Origin: Parietichytrium sp. I65-24A
Lineage: Eukaryota > Sar > Bigyra > Thraustochytrida > Thraustochytriidae
Length of the DNA: 64,000 nucleotides
Reading direction: 5' to 3'
NCBI GenBank assembly: GCA_012862575.1
Contig: BLSF01000016.1
Span: 1-64,000, forward strand
Below are positions 31,121 through 41,436 of this stretch, one piece after another; positions within the stretch are counted from its first letter, which is position 1; every line of letters begins with the position of its first letter. The translations under genes and the position numbers were made by a program. Under the pieces are notes generated by a model. It was given only the letters and a program-made list of their open reading frames with translations. It was not told the origin of the DNA and made no database searches.

Positions 31121-31331
31121 CATTTCCCGTGCCTTGTTCAAGTTTGAGCTTGCTTCTGCAGCCCTTGCGTTGCTCTATTGGCACTCTATTGCAGCCGATC
31201 AGCCTGCACGAAACTCCTCAGCACATTTTGTTGTCTCGGCAGTCTTTCCGGCCCACGGACGAGACATCGATCTATTCACCTTTTCTTTTGTACAATTCAT
31301 ATCAGGAACAGTATTTTTAATCAGTGAAGAT

Positions 31332-32321
31332 TCACCACTCAAACCGTTTTGCAATGTACCGGCACAGCAATAAATTGGCTCCCAATAGAGGAACGACGAG
31401 GCCCCGAGGAGATTGACCTTCACCAAGCCAGACCCCAGTAGCGGAAATCATCTGCTCGGCTCGAACCTCATGCCAAATCAAAAATGACACTAGCCCTGCG
31501 GTGAGCCCGCTAGAGTACATCGGAATACGATCTAGCACCATCTCCACGGTCTGCTGCTGGAGAAGCAAGGGCAATCCAAGATGCACCAGCACCAAAGCTC
31601 CAGCTCCCATCTGCGCGCCAAACATGCTGAACTTCATCTCCGGATGCAACAATGCCGAATGAAGAATCATAGCCATGATCATCGGGACGCCTTCCACAGG
31701 GCGTGGCTTGCCTCTGCACGCCAATTCCATGAGCGAGGCTAAGACTACACTGCCGAAGACAAGAATCAAGACCTTTAAGCGGCCAATATCGGACTGAAGC
31801 TGGTCTCCGCAGCTGACTATAGCAGCGCATTGGGCAAAGGTTCCAAGGACTGAACCAGACGTGTAGAAGCCTCCCAGCAAGAACGATTGCGGCCTCGACC
31901 ACGCTGGCTTGCATTGCTGATACGTCCAACCCGGCCACTTCACGGAGCAAGCGAGCGCTACCAAACACCCGAATGCCAATAAGAACATGTCATCCTCCAT
32001 ATAGTACGGAACAAACACGCCAAACACACCGATGAAGACGGTCCCGCCTGGTCTATTCTCCCCACCCCGCTTGCTGGAACTTGCGACTGTAAACAATTTA
32101 TAATCCCGGACCTTTCCGTGCCCGATGCTCCACGGCGCGAGCTCGTCGCACCGCTCTTGCCACATGGACTGCACGCTGCGGAGAATCTCCTGCATGGATC
32201 TTGGAGGTCCGTTCCCCAACAGCGCACTTCGCTGCTCCGAAAGCTCGTTCTCTCCAGGCCTGAGTTGAAACAGCAGCGCTGCCAGCACCACCAGTGCGGA
32301 GCCCCCACGCCACCTCATCAT
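31332..32321 (-). CDS. Multi-span membrane protein, possibly rhomboid-like without catalytic residues
   Basis: 329 residues from the first of two adjacent ATGs. MMRWRGGSALVVLAALLFQL is a signal peptide or anchor, followed by about 75 lumenal residues and six or so hydrophobic spans (from about residue 95 to 325). The order and loop pattern loosely recall rhomboids, and GVPMIMAMILHSALLHPEMKF falls where active rhomboids have GxSG and a following turn. No catalytic Ser or His is in the right place, so it would be an inactive member. The relation is weak and may be wrong; otherwise it is an unrecognised membrane protein. It converges on the 7TM gene with 211 bp between stops. Confidence 0.5.
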   Translation of the reverse strand: MMRWRGGSALVVLAALLFQLRPGENELSEQRSALLGNGPPRSMQEILRSVQSMWQERCDELAPWSIGHGKVRDYKLFTVASSSKRGGENRPGGTVFIGVFGVFVPYYMEDDMFLLAFGCLVALACSVKWPGWTYQQCKPAWSRPQSFLLGGFYTSGSVLGTFAQCAAIVSCGDQLQSDIGRLKVLILVFGSVVLASLMELACRGKPRPVEGVPMIMAMILHSALLHPEMKFSMFGAQMGAGALVLVHLGLPLLLQQQTVEMVLDRIPMYSSGLTAGLVSFLIWHEVRAEQMISATGVWLGEGQSPRGLVVPLLGANLLLCRYIAKRFEW

Positions 32322-33401
32322 GTAGAGCTCTTTTCACTGTCACTTCGCGTTATGCTTTTGAATCACTTCACTCCAAAAACAAACAAACAAACGTGCACGT
32401 CTTTGTGCTACGCAGGCGGCAACAGCAGATTGGAGAATTGGAGCGGCGGCACGAGAACTAGTATTTGCTTGGCGCCACCGACCGCGACCTCGCCACGTGT
32501 GGCCTCGTTTGCTGAATCTTACAATCTGACAATCTGACAATCTGACAATCTGACAATCTGACAATCTGACATGAGTAACAACCTGCCATGCACACAACTA
32601 CTACAAACTATTCCGCCAACGTGACACCATTCTTACTCTCCATGATCTATCTCCAGGACCAAAACCACCCTCCCACCGCGAACTTATCAGCTCGCGCGCC
32701 AGCCTATCGTCTCCTTCTTCCACGTATCCCAAGCCGCCCATCGCCACCAGCTCCTCCCAGCGTACCGAGCGCCGGACTTTCGGTTCGTGTATTGCTCTTG
32801 TTTGTTTTCTTGTTTCCGATGCCATGTACAAGAACCAACGTTGAGATATGATGAGATTAACAAACCAATTTGCTGTCGCGAAGGGCCCAATGTGATGCCC
32901 TGCCGCTTGCTGCGAGTCGCATAATCTTGGATAGCGTCAGCTCATTGTAACGTTTGCGCCTTTAGTTACATCTCTCGCAACTCCCTTCGTAGCCGTTAGC
33001 GCCAACAGAGGCCCGGGACAGCTCCGGAAAGTGGCATTGTGCCGCGCAGGAAGGGCGAGGTGAACGTGGTTCCATATCCCATCTCCAACAGAATATATAT
33101 ATATATATATACATGTGACATATCTATATTTATATATGTGTTATATATATGTATATATATGTACATTGTGTGTAATGCGCAGTGCGGAGTCAAGAATAGT
33201 TCGGACAAGACGTTTTGTTTGTTTATCGAAATATACTGGTTGCTGCGCACTCACAGTCACGAGGAACGGGACGAGGAAACATACGTGACTTATATATAAA
33301 TATACATATACTTGGTATATGTGCGCGTGCGTTTATGAGAGATACTCCTCTCGGGGACGAGGTGCCAGGTGTCACTCGGCCGCGCAAAACCGGCGAAGAG
33401 A
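32322..33401. other. Divergent spacer with minisatellite and AT tract
   Basis: No gene supported. It contains a 10-bp tandem array (CAATCTGACA, about five units, 32522-32570), an alternating AT/TA-rich stretch at 33090-33165 and a TCACAGTCA motif near 33252. Confidence 0.6.
32522..32570. repeat. (CAATCTGACA)n minisatellite
   Basis: About five exact 10-bp units with no unique spacers, 200 bp upstream of the membrane protein start on the opposite strand. Confidence 0.9.
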
Positions 33402-36400
33402 ATGGACCCTCGCAATGGCCAAGGCCGAAAGAGAGCACGACGAAGCGTCGAAAGTGCCTCGCGGTCGGCAGCGCATGAGGCAGCTTCAATGGAAAACGGC
33501 GAGCAAGACGCGGCTTGGGATGGCGAAGCGAATGAATTGAATGAATTGAAGAGTGAGCTCGACGCTGATGAGAAAACGCTGAGCAGGGATAGGAGCAGGA
33601 ACAGGAACAGGAGCAGGTCTCGGGGAGGCAAGGACGTGGCGTCGAATGGGGTGAAGCAGCGCAAGGGCAAAGATGGCGAGGATGTTGAGCAGAAGAAACG
33701 AGGGGTGAACGGCAAGAAGCAAGTCGTGATTCACAGTCAGTCCACTGGTGATCTCGGGCGGGAGGCGAAAGGCGACTTGCTGCAATCGCGGCTGCAGCGA
33801 GCGTACTTGCCTAAACATTCCGGGTCTGGGCTGAACAGCAACGTGGAGAAGCGGGTCAGAAGGGCAAGTCGAGGTCAGCGGCGGGAGCCCGCCACTTCGA
33901 GCGAAGAACACCCAAGAAGAGATGGGACCAAGAACAAAACTGAGCAAAGCGCTGATGCGCTGCCGACGATTTTCATTCCGCTCAAGTCGTTCGACACTAG
34001 AGAAGAGGAAAGCGAAGGTCGGGAGGATCAGAGCGACCCGATGGCTGTGAAGAAGAGGGTTGCAAAGGGCAAAGACTTTTTGTCGCCAACGAGCAACGCC
34101 GTTGCAAAATTGCAGAGCGGCGGCGATTTCTCCTCGTGGCTTGAAAATATCGTAGCGGACGGAAAGCGCGAGGCACCAAAGTCGAACAACGAAAAGAATG
34201 CTGGGGAAACAGCAAAACCAAAACCAATCTCAAAGAAAGTGACGCTTGCACCGCTCGCTTCAGCTGCTTCGATGGAGAAGCGCACGTCACAGATGCAAAA
34301 GGATCTCGAGGATGTTGCAGCTAGGGAGCGCAAGCTGTTTGCGAAATTGGAAGAAGACGGAAAGCAGGCCATAGCAGAGCTTCCTGTGGAGTTCCTGCAA
34401 AAGATGAAGCTGCAAAACTTTGTTTATGCAAAAGGGGCGCACACAATTCAAAAGATTTTCACTCGGGTCACAATGGCGCAGTTTTCCAAAGTTTTTGTTC
34501 AATGGACAGCCTTCACGCAATGGCACAGAGAAGAATCCCACAAAGAGGACCTTTTGCGGTACGCGCAGGGAAACGGACTCCGGGTTATAACAAAAGTTCG
34601 TCTTCGGGTCACGAGAGGAGCACTGACGAAAGCTTTTTCTAGATGGACGGAAGTGTCTCTCTCTCATCCAAACCGCTTGGAACAACTTGCAGCCGCCCTT
34701 CAAATTCAGCGAGCAGCCAGAGGCGCACTCGCTCGGAAGTTGTGCAGAGCAAAACGCCGCGAGCACCTGCTTGCTCTGCAAGATAGTGCTGCCTCAGTGA
34801 TCCAGAGGTTTATCCGCAGCATGCTTGCTCGGAGGCTTTCAGCGAGACTTGCACGAAAACGGCTTGAGAACAAGAGCGCGCTCATAATTCAGCTCTTCTT
34901 CAGAACTATCGTTGCAAAGGCAGTAATGAGAGCAAGGATTGTACTCATGGTTGAAGAAAGACGGCGCGAAGCTGCTGCTACAAGGATACAATGCTGGTCT
35001 CGATGTCAAGTTGCACGCGGGATTGCAGTTCTTTTGAGGGGTGAGCGAAGGAGACACTTGGCAGCTATTACATTGCAATGCATGGTAAGATCTCGGAAAG
35101 CAAGAGGTGTCGCATTTACACTGCGGAAACAAGTAATGGAGGCTGCGTTCGAAGCATTAGAGGAAGCTGTGCAAATTGCGGAACGCCAAGTCGCTGCGAT
35201 AAAAATCCAGCAAGCGTATGGCAAGTATCGTGAAAGCGCAATTCATCAGGCTGCCGCGCTCGCCGCGGTTGAGATGGTTCTTGCAGCCGAAGATCATATC
35301 GCGGCCTTGCAGATTCAAAACTACTTTCGAGAAGTTCAGGTGCATCGGATGGTGAAGAGAATAACCAGGGAAGTTGACTATCTCGTTTTGAGATCGACGA
35401 TTGTTCTCCAAACCGCCACGCGAGGGATGCTGGCCAGGAAACAACTCCTGCAACTTAAATTAGAAGATCGCGCGAGACGGATCGCTGCAGTAAAGGTTCA
35501 GGCTGCCCGAAGAGGTCAAAAAGGTCGTGCATCCGCTGCCGAAAAGAAAAGAGAGATTCAAACACTTGTGAGCCGCGTGGAAGAAGCACGCTGGCTCCAG
35601 CTGAAACGGCGGCTTGGTCGACGCGTGGTTCGTCGCTACACTGTCCAGAGGAGTCAACGCCTGCAAGTTTCCTTTGATGGTTGGAAGCAGGTCACAATGC
35701 AAAGGTTGGAAGAGCGCGCAAAGCAAAGACTTCAGATCGCTGTCAATCATTTCCTCATGAATCTTCAAGCCCGAAGCTTGCGTGCCTGGGACGCTTTTGT
35801 CACGATGCGGAAAGAAAACCGGGCAAAAGTCCAAAAGGCAATCAACCACTTGCGCGGGTCAACCAGCCTAAAGTACTTCAATGCTTGGTTGAACCAAGTC
35901 CACCTCACACACCAGCACAAGCAAAAGCTTGTTAAGATTTTTCTCGCATGCGTTCCAATAGAAACGCATAACTCCGGTCGCCAACGTGCTCTGCGCGAGC
36001 TTTCCCTAGGTTTGGAATATGCCCAAATTCAGCGCACAGGGTGGAAAGGCCTCGTTGAATTCCTCGCCGAGCGCCGAAGGCTGTGGGAGGTTGCATGCGA
36101 GTGGCGAAGCCAAAGATTCGCCTCTCGGGCCCCGAGACTGGCGTTGTTGGACTGGACGCGGTACACTGCTGAACGGAAGGAAAAGGCCGCAAATTTGAGA
36201 CAGGCTGAATTACATCTGAAAGAATTCGGCAAACAGCTGGGATTGCGGAAGTTGCAAATTCTAGTTGAAGAGACGAGATGCGCACAGCTTGCTTGTAACA
36301 TGAGCGACATTCAGTTCTCGTGCTTTAGAAAACTGCGCGCAATGAGAGCCATGATGTCCAACGTTATCGAAGTCCGCTACGACCAACTTCAGAAGGAGAA

Positions 36401-39400
36401 GGCACAGACATTTCTACACCATTCAATTCAGAAAAGCCACTTTCACAAGCTGGCAGCTTACCTAGTATACCGGAGGCAAAAGGCGGCCAAAAAGGGCACA
36501 GCAGATGGGCACTTTTGTAAGGTGCTTGTCAGAAATGCGTTCCAACAATGGTACGTCGTATCTCACGAAGAGTTGCTTCGAAGGCGCAACGCAGCTGCTG
36601 TTCGAATACAAACTCGAGCGAGAATCAGGCTTGCAAAGCTGGAACGCTTCAAGCGCAAAGCTCATCGCCAGTACGTCGTTGAGAAGGATCTCGCAAAGGC
36701 CTTCGCCGTCGAAAAGGAGTTATTCTTGAGGCGTCGAACGCTGAAAGGACTGGGCAATAGCTCGGAGCTTGAGGATCTGGTCACAAGATCGAGCAAAGAT
36801 GATGATGCAATTGCTGCTGTTCTATATTATGCTCCCTGGACAAGTAAGCGGACGACTTTTAACATAGAGAGCGCTCTGGCGTTATCGTTGGAGATGGTCG
36901 AAGGGAACCGGGTTGAGTTTGCGAAAGCTTGTGTGCAGGATATTGGCGTTGACGCTTGTGTAAAGCGGGGCGTTCGAACATTCCCGTGGGTTGCATTCTA
37001 CTGGAGGGGACGTTCGATTAATTGCACAGTGCCAGAAAATAAGTATTGGAAAATGGTTCTCGAACCGCTGCACAAAGTATCTGCAGAAATCCCGGTAATG
37101 AAGTTCACATTCGATGATGCAAACCTCTACAAGGGAACTGGCTCGGAAGATGAGGAGTCTAGAGCCCAGCATTTGGCAGGCAAGTTGAAGGAGTCTCTCG
37201 TTCTTGCACGTACGAGTCTCGATGCGGCTGCCATGCTTTTGCAAAAGGTGTATCGCACACGGAAGTCGAATGGAGTCCTGAGAAAGTGGCAATCCCTCGT
37301 GCCTGATGTATGCAGGTTTTTCGCAAGACTTAAAGCAGAGGAGGATTGGGAAAATCGTACGTTCACCGAATTTGATTGCGATCCACACCCTCGGAAAATC
37401 GCAGACGCTCCAATTGATCCAAAGCGGAAGCGCTTCCTCTTTAATCACAAAGCGTTGGAGGCGACATGGGACGATCCTGTCCCGCCTCCAGAGAGATTCC
37501 TCGACATCGTGGCTGTTTTTGCCAGTGGCCATCGAATGCGTATCAAAGAAATGAAGAGAGGGTCAACTCTGGAGGACCTTTTGAAGTACATTGGCGATGC
37601 GAGAGGCTGTGCACCTCAGACTGTCAAAATTGCACTTCGCTCTGCCGGGATTTGGTTTGACCAAAACGTGATGGCACCAGCTTACAACACTGACTCGAGC
37701 GCCAAGATAGGGGCTGGTTGCGTTGTACAATACAAGCCTGAAGACCACTGGCAAGACTTTCGTGTAACAAAAGTCTATGAAGACGAAAGCGTCGATCTTG
37801 TGTCTCTTCAAAGCGTAACAGAGCAAAGTTCGCAAAATGTCCCTGAGGCACAAAATGAGGCTACGTCGGCTAATGTCGAAGCAGAGTCTTTGCCTGAACC
37901 TGAGAAAGCCGACGAAAAAAGCCCTCCCTCTAAACGATCTGGTGAGATTGGAAATGTTAGTGTGAGCCAAGCTGAGGAAAGTGATAAAACTTTCACGGGT
38001 GGTGAAGCAGACAAGGAAAACATTTCAGTGGGAAACAATCAAGACGAGGCATCTATGGTTTCGTCCAGAAAAACAGAAGCTGAAATGGCAACTTATCAAA
38101 ACGTAGCTCGCGGGGAGATCAAATTGCGGAAATTCAAAGACGGTGAAAATTCGCAAACGCTGAGTGACTTGGGCTTCACGAAGCTTTCCGTGGTGGAGGT
38201 GGACGAAGTGAAAGAAGACGACAAGTCTGGGCCAACCTATGATCTACTTAACGAGTATGGTGTCTTGTGCTCGGCGTGCAAGACATCAACGGGTGACATT
38301 CTCTGTCAAGATTGCAAAAGAATTTTTTGCGAGAGCTGCTGCACAAAACTGCACCTCGCCGAGGACAACGGCATGTCGCTTCTTGTTCCGGTCCCAAATC
38401 GAGAAAGGATTTCTGAGCTCGGGGAGTACGACGCATACCTTTATCGGAGAATTCTGGCTCGGCATTGGTTTGTGCCAGTGCAAAGAGAGTATCTTGCCAC
38501 GGCAATGCGGTTTGCTGCAGAAAAGGAAAAGATAAAGGCAGAGCAACAACGGGAAGGCTCATCTTCGCAACGAAGCAGTGCATCTGGATCATCTGATTTA
38601 CCTCCTCTCGTTTGTTCACTTTGCAATGTGCAAAGCATCACGAAGCGCTGCGAAGCGTGCAAAAGCGACATGTGCAATGCTTGCGCGCACCACATGCACC
38701 GGAAAGGTAACCGGCACGCGCACCGAGTAGTAGACTTGGAGGAAGGTCAACCGCGCAAGGGCGATGAACTCGAGTTGCCAGCAGTCCGAGCGAGAGGATG
38801 GAGGAACCAATTTTTAAAGAATCTCGAGACAGAAGAAGAGGAGGAGCGAAAGAGAATTATGCAGGCAGATCGCGCAGCTGCGGAGGAAATTTTAGGGGAA
38901 GCCTTTAAAAAGTACGACGCCGACAACAGCGGTTCTTTGGATGCAGGGGAGCTGTATTCGTTCTTGCGATACGAGATCTGCGAACCAATCACCGAAGAAG
39001 AGGTTCAGGAGGCAATCAAAGAAATGGACAAGGACGGAAATGGACTCATTGAGTACAACGAGTTATTGGACTGGTTCGCAAACCTTGGGAAGCAAGAAGG
39101 GAGGGATACCGCTCAGCTCCGTATGCTCCGCATTAACTTGCAAGCAAAGAAGCGAGTGAGGCTGCTTAAGAACCAATTCAACGCCGTGCTGCCGAAACAA
39201 AAGCTTGAAAACACGAAGAAATTCCTCGAAGAGCAAGCACAGAAGTGGAGAGAGAAGCGGCCGCCTGTACCGGGCTACCCGCGCGTATCTCAGTTGCGGT
39301 CATCAGATTTTGAGCCTTACCTGTATCTCTTCGAGAGATTTGTCAGGAGGGAGTATCGTATTGCTTGGAGGGTGAGTGCTTCGGGGTCCCCGTACGAGCA

Positions 39401-40259
39401 ATATTTGCTAGCCAAAGGCCAAAAGCTCTCCCTTCGGCGAATGTCGAAAGGGACCGGATTCGATTTTCAGCAAGACTCGGAACTGCCACTAGCATACCGT
39501 GAGAGAGTGAAAACTGCATTTGAAGGAATTTTTCTGCCCGCTTTCAATGCGGGCAAGCTGAGCAAAGCATACTATGACGATGGTATCGAGATCCAAGATG
39601 GATCTGACACCTACAGGCAGATTTGGGATGATAACAAAGGGGAGTTCTTTTATCATAACCTGGACACCGGTGAAGATGTCGAAATTAACCCTCTTCATCG
39701 CAAGGCCCACGAAGACGAGATTAATATTGCTTTCAACAAGTACGACGACGATCAATCCGGGCACCTAGACCTGAAGGAGGTTAGAAAATTTCTGGAGGAT
39801 GAGCTTTGCGTAAAGCTCACCAAGCAGAAGCTGGCCAAGGCAATGGAGGAGCTCGATGTAGACAAGGACCAGCGCGTGAGTCGCGAGGAATTCCTTCGCT
39901 GGTTTTGCCGTGGTCTCGATGTTGGCGATCATGACATCTCTTACGAGCTCCGTGCCAAACGAAAGATGCGCGCCATGCGAGCTTTAGGAACTGCGGCAGC
40001 GCAAATTATGACCGAAAACACCGCACATGTCGGGCACAGTATCAGGGACATGACGCTAGCTGGAGGCAAGAGCTTCAGGAACAACCTCGAGAGTCTGGGA
40101 AAGGGTCCCTTGTACAAACAGCTTTTGGAAGAGGGTTGGAACGGAGCAGATATTCAGAAAGCTATCGATCGCTGCAAGAAGGTGAAAGGCGAGGAGCATG
40201 ACAATGCAGTCCGCGAGTTCTTGGAAAAGTCTTGCACAAAAAAGGGTGAGCGGTCGTGA
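33402..40259 (+). CDS. Giant IQ / WW / B-box / EF-hand protein
   Basis: 2285 residues in one exon; ATG at 33402 (the longer frame starts at GTG). Disordered basic N-terminus (1 to about 340). IQ motifs cluster at about 430-710, for example ALQIQRAARGALARKL and TRIQCWSRCQVARG, with another near 1065; these bind calmodulin or light chains. Helical Trp-bearing repeats (SFDGWKQV, SLRAWDAF, SLKYFNAW) around 760-850 resemble Sfi1/centrin-binding repeats. A WW-like segment lies at about 1335-1360. Two B-box-like zinc modules begin near 1622 and 1737. Four EF-hand loops start at residues 1839, 1876, 2115 and 2152 (DADNSGSLDAGE, DKDGNGLIEYNE, DDDQSGHLDLKE, and the weaker DVDKDQRVSREE). A WW-like stretch lies near 2080. 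A calcium-regulated scaffold of basal body or axoneme is inferred. Confidence 0.85.
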   Translation: MDPRNGQGRKRARRSVESASRSAAHEAASMENGEQDAAWDGEANELNELKSELDADEKTLSRDRSRNRNRSRSRGGKDVASNGVKQRKGKDGEDVEQKKRGVNGKKQVVIHSQSTGDLGREAKGDLLQSRLQRAYLPKHSGSGLNSNVEKRVRRASRGQRREPATSSEEHPRRDGTKNKTEQSADALPTIFIPLKSFDTREEESEGREDQSDPMAVKKRVAKGKDFLSPTSNAVAKLQSGGDFSSWLENIVADGKREAPKSNNEKNAGETAKPKPISKKVTLAPLASAASMEKRTSQMQKDLEDVAARERKLFAKLEEDGKQAIAELPVEFLQKMKLQNFVYAKGAHTIQKIFTRVTMAQFSKVFVQWTAFTQWHREESHKEDLLRYAQGNGLRVITKVRLRVTRGALTKAFSRWTEVSLSHPNRLEQLAAALQIQRAARGALARKLCRAKRREHLLALQDSAASVIQRFIRSMLARRLSARLARKRLENKSALIIQLFFRTIVAKAVMRARIVLMVEERRREAAATRIQCWSRCQVARGIAVLLRGERRRHLAAITLQCMVRSRKARGVAFTLRKQVMEAAFEALEEAVQIAERQVAAIKIQQAYGKYRESAIHQAAALAAVEMVLAAEDHIAALQIQNYFREVQVHRMVKRITREVDYLVLRSTIVLQTATRGMLARKQLLQLKLEDRARRIAAVKVQAARRGQKGRASAAEKKREIQTLVSRVEEARWLQLKRRLGRRVVRRYTVQRSQRLQVSFDGWKQVTMQRLEERAKQRLQIAVNHFLMNLQARSLRAWDAFVTMRKENRAKVQKAINHLRGSTSLKYFNAWLNQVHLTHQHKQKLVKIFLACVPIETHNSGRQRALRELSLGLEYAQIQRTGWKGLVEFLAERRRLWEVACEWRSQRFASRAPRLALLDWTRYTAERKEKAANLRQAELHLKEFGKQLGLRKLQILVEETRCAQLACNMSDIQFSCFRKLRAMRAMMSNVIEVRYDQLQKEKAQTFLHHSIQKSHFHKLAAYLVYRRQKAAKKGTADGHFCKVLVRNAFQQWYVVSHEELLRRRNAAAVRIQTRARIRLAKLERFKRKAHRQYVVEKDLAKAFAVEKELFLRRRTLKGLGNSSELEDLVTRSSKDDDAIAAVLYYAPWTSKRTTFNIESALALSLEMVEGNRVEFAKACVQDIGVDACVKRGVRTFPWVAFYWRGRSINCTVPENKYWKMVLEPLHKVSAEIPVMKFTFDDANLYKGTGSEDEESRAQHLAGKLKESLVLARTSLDAAAMLLQKVYRTRKSNGVLRKWQSLVPDVCRFFARLKAEEDWENRTFTEFDCDPHPRKIADAPIDPKRKRFLFNHKALEATWDDPVPPPERFLDIVAVFASGHRMRIKEMKRGSTLEDLLKYIGDARGCAPQTVKIALRSAGIWFDQNVMAPAYNTDSSAKIGAGCVVQYKPEDHWQDFRVTKVYEDESVDLVSLQSVTEQSSQNVPEAQNEATSANVEAESLPEPEKADEKSPPSKRSGEIGNVSVSQAEESDKTFTGGEADKENISVGNNQDEASMVSSRKTEAEMATYQNVARGEIKLRKFKDGENSQTLSDLGFTKLSVVEVDEVKEDDKSGPTYDLLNEYGVLCSACKTSTGDILCQDCKRIFCESCCTKLHLAEDNGMSLLVPVPNRERISELGEYDAYLYRRILARHWFVPVQREYLATAMRFAAEKEKIKAEQQREGSSSQRSSASGSSDLPPLVCSLCNVQSITKRCEACKSDMCNACAHHMHRKGNRHAHRVVDLEEGQPRKGDELELPAVRARGWRNQFLKNLETEEEEERKRIMQADRAAAEEILGEAFKKYDADNSGSLDAGELYSFLRYEICEPITEEEVQEAIKEMDKDGNGLIEYNELLDWFANLGKQEGRDTAQLRMLRINLQAKKRVRLLKNQFNAVLPKQKLENTKKFLEEQAQKWREKRPPVPGYPRVSQLRSSDFEPYLYLFERFVRREYRIAWRVSASGSPYEQYLLAKGQKLSLRRMSKGTGFDFQQDSELPLAYRERVKTAFEGIFLPAFNAGKLSKAYYDDGIEIQDGSDTYRQIWDDNKGEFFYHNLDTGEDVEINPLHRKAHEDEINIAFNKYDDDQSGHLDLKEVRKFLEDELCVKLTKQKLAKAMEELDVDKDQRVSREEFLRWFCRGLDVGDHDISYELRAKRKMRAMRALGTAAAQIMTENTAHVGHSIRDMTLAGGKSFRNNLESLGKGPLYKQLLEEGWNGADIQKAIDRCKKVKGEEHDNAVREFLEKSCTKKGERS

Positions 40260-40731
40260 GGGAACTACTTGTAATCTTCTTTTTTTTTGCAGACAAAGAG
40301 CATCACTGTGCTTTTAAGTCTTGATTGAATATAATTTGAACAATACCTTGATTGATCAATTTTGAAACAAAATATAATACATGTGAAACTTTTTTCCCCA
40401 GAGGGTCAATGTCAAGTACGCAAGACGCGACCTCAATCCAACGCCCAGAAAAATAAAGATAAAGTAAATTGATCAGATTGAAGTAAATTGCAAGCACACG
40501 ATCGAAGAAGTCTACAAGGAAACAGAGAAACAAAACAAAGAAATGCGTGATGCTGGAAGAGAATTTGTGCCGATTGCCGCTCGACTTGGCCAACCCGCAC
40601 CGGCATGTGTGCGGGTGTGTAAGCGCAGCATCGCCAGCTGCATTGAAGGGGGGAAATTTGAGGTATATAAAATACATGAGGTCACTCCAGCAAAACTTTG
40701 GCAAAAGCCCTCCCATCAGTGGAAATTCAGG
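40260..40731. other. Convergent 3' spacer
   Basis: 472 bp between two stops; AT-rich with a poly-T run right after the + strand stop and AATAAAG at about 40450. Nothing else seen. Confidence 0.5.
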
Positions 40732-41436
40732 CTACCCATGCTCAGGCATGGTTCCGTACATTTTCTGTCTGTAAACCTTGCTCACGGCAGCCAGGTCGCC
40801 TTCAGCCTCGAGGTCCATGCCCATCAAACTCTCATTTTGCTTCGTGCTCTTCATCTTTCGAATGATCAAAGAAATCGCAGCGATGGCTAGGCCGGACCAA
40901 AGAACAAAACTAAACCATTGTGAAGCTCGTCCTTGCCTGGAGCCATCCACGCCCTCATCGCCACCGAATATTTTAGCGATTTCCCCAAAGAGATCGTTGC
41001 TGTCAGCAGTAGTGGCTTGCGAATTGACCATGGAATTTTCAACAAATTCCACGTCCGGAGAGTCTTCGGCGACAGTTGCGAGGTGACTGCCAAAAGCCTG
41101 CTTTCCCCAAACATGAACATAATCATAATCCCCGCCCTTTCCAGCAGTGTCACCTTTGGCAACGCCGTTTTCGTACTTGTTACCGCACCTGTACTCACTC
41201 TTGTTCTTGGGGTTCTCCTCGCAGGTCATTCCGATGCAGCATGGCAGTCCACCGTCCGGATCGCACAATGGGAAAGTGCCACCGCTGGTAGGTCTGATGC
41301 ATTCTGGAGTGTACATAGGATTGCCCATTTTGTCGTCCTTCTTCCGCTGGCGCGTTTTTTTGGCCTGAGTGAGCTGTGGCTGCGTGATGGCCAAAAGTAT
41401 CGTTGCCACAAACAAGCACACCAGCGTTGGATTCAT
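40732..41436 (-). CDS. Cys-rich type I membrane protein, unrecognised
   Basis: 234 residues from the ATG at 41436; the frame extends upstream only from a TTG. Signal peptide MNPTLVCLFVATILLAITQPQ, then a lumenal/extracellular part with a compact Cys cluster (about 45-85: TPECIRP, FPLCDPDGGLPCCIGMTCEE, YRCG) resembling small disulfide-knotted modules. An acidic linker follows, then a membrane span (WFSFVLWSGLAIAAISLII, about 175-195) and a short basic-then-acidic tail. No family was recognised. The layout suggests a surface or Golgi receptor-like protein. It is divergent from the TFIIB-like gene. Confidence 0.65.
   Translation of the reverse strand: MNPTLVCLFVATILLAITQPQLTQAKKTRQRKKDDKMGNPMYTPECIRPTSGGTFPLCDPDGGLPCCIGMTCEENPKNKSEYRCGNKYENGVAKGDTAGKGGDYDYVHVWGKQAFGSHLATVAEDSPDVEFVENSMVNSQATTADSNDLFGEIAKIFGGDEGVDGSRQGRASQWFSFVLWSGLAIAAISLIIRKMKSTKQNESLMGMDLEAEGDLAAVSKVYRQKMYGTMPEHG

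Noticed and set aside
32522-32570. CRISPR-like array
   Set aside because: Ten-base units with no unique spacers in a eukaryotic genome; a plain minisatellite. The same holds for 13838-13916.
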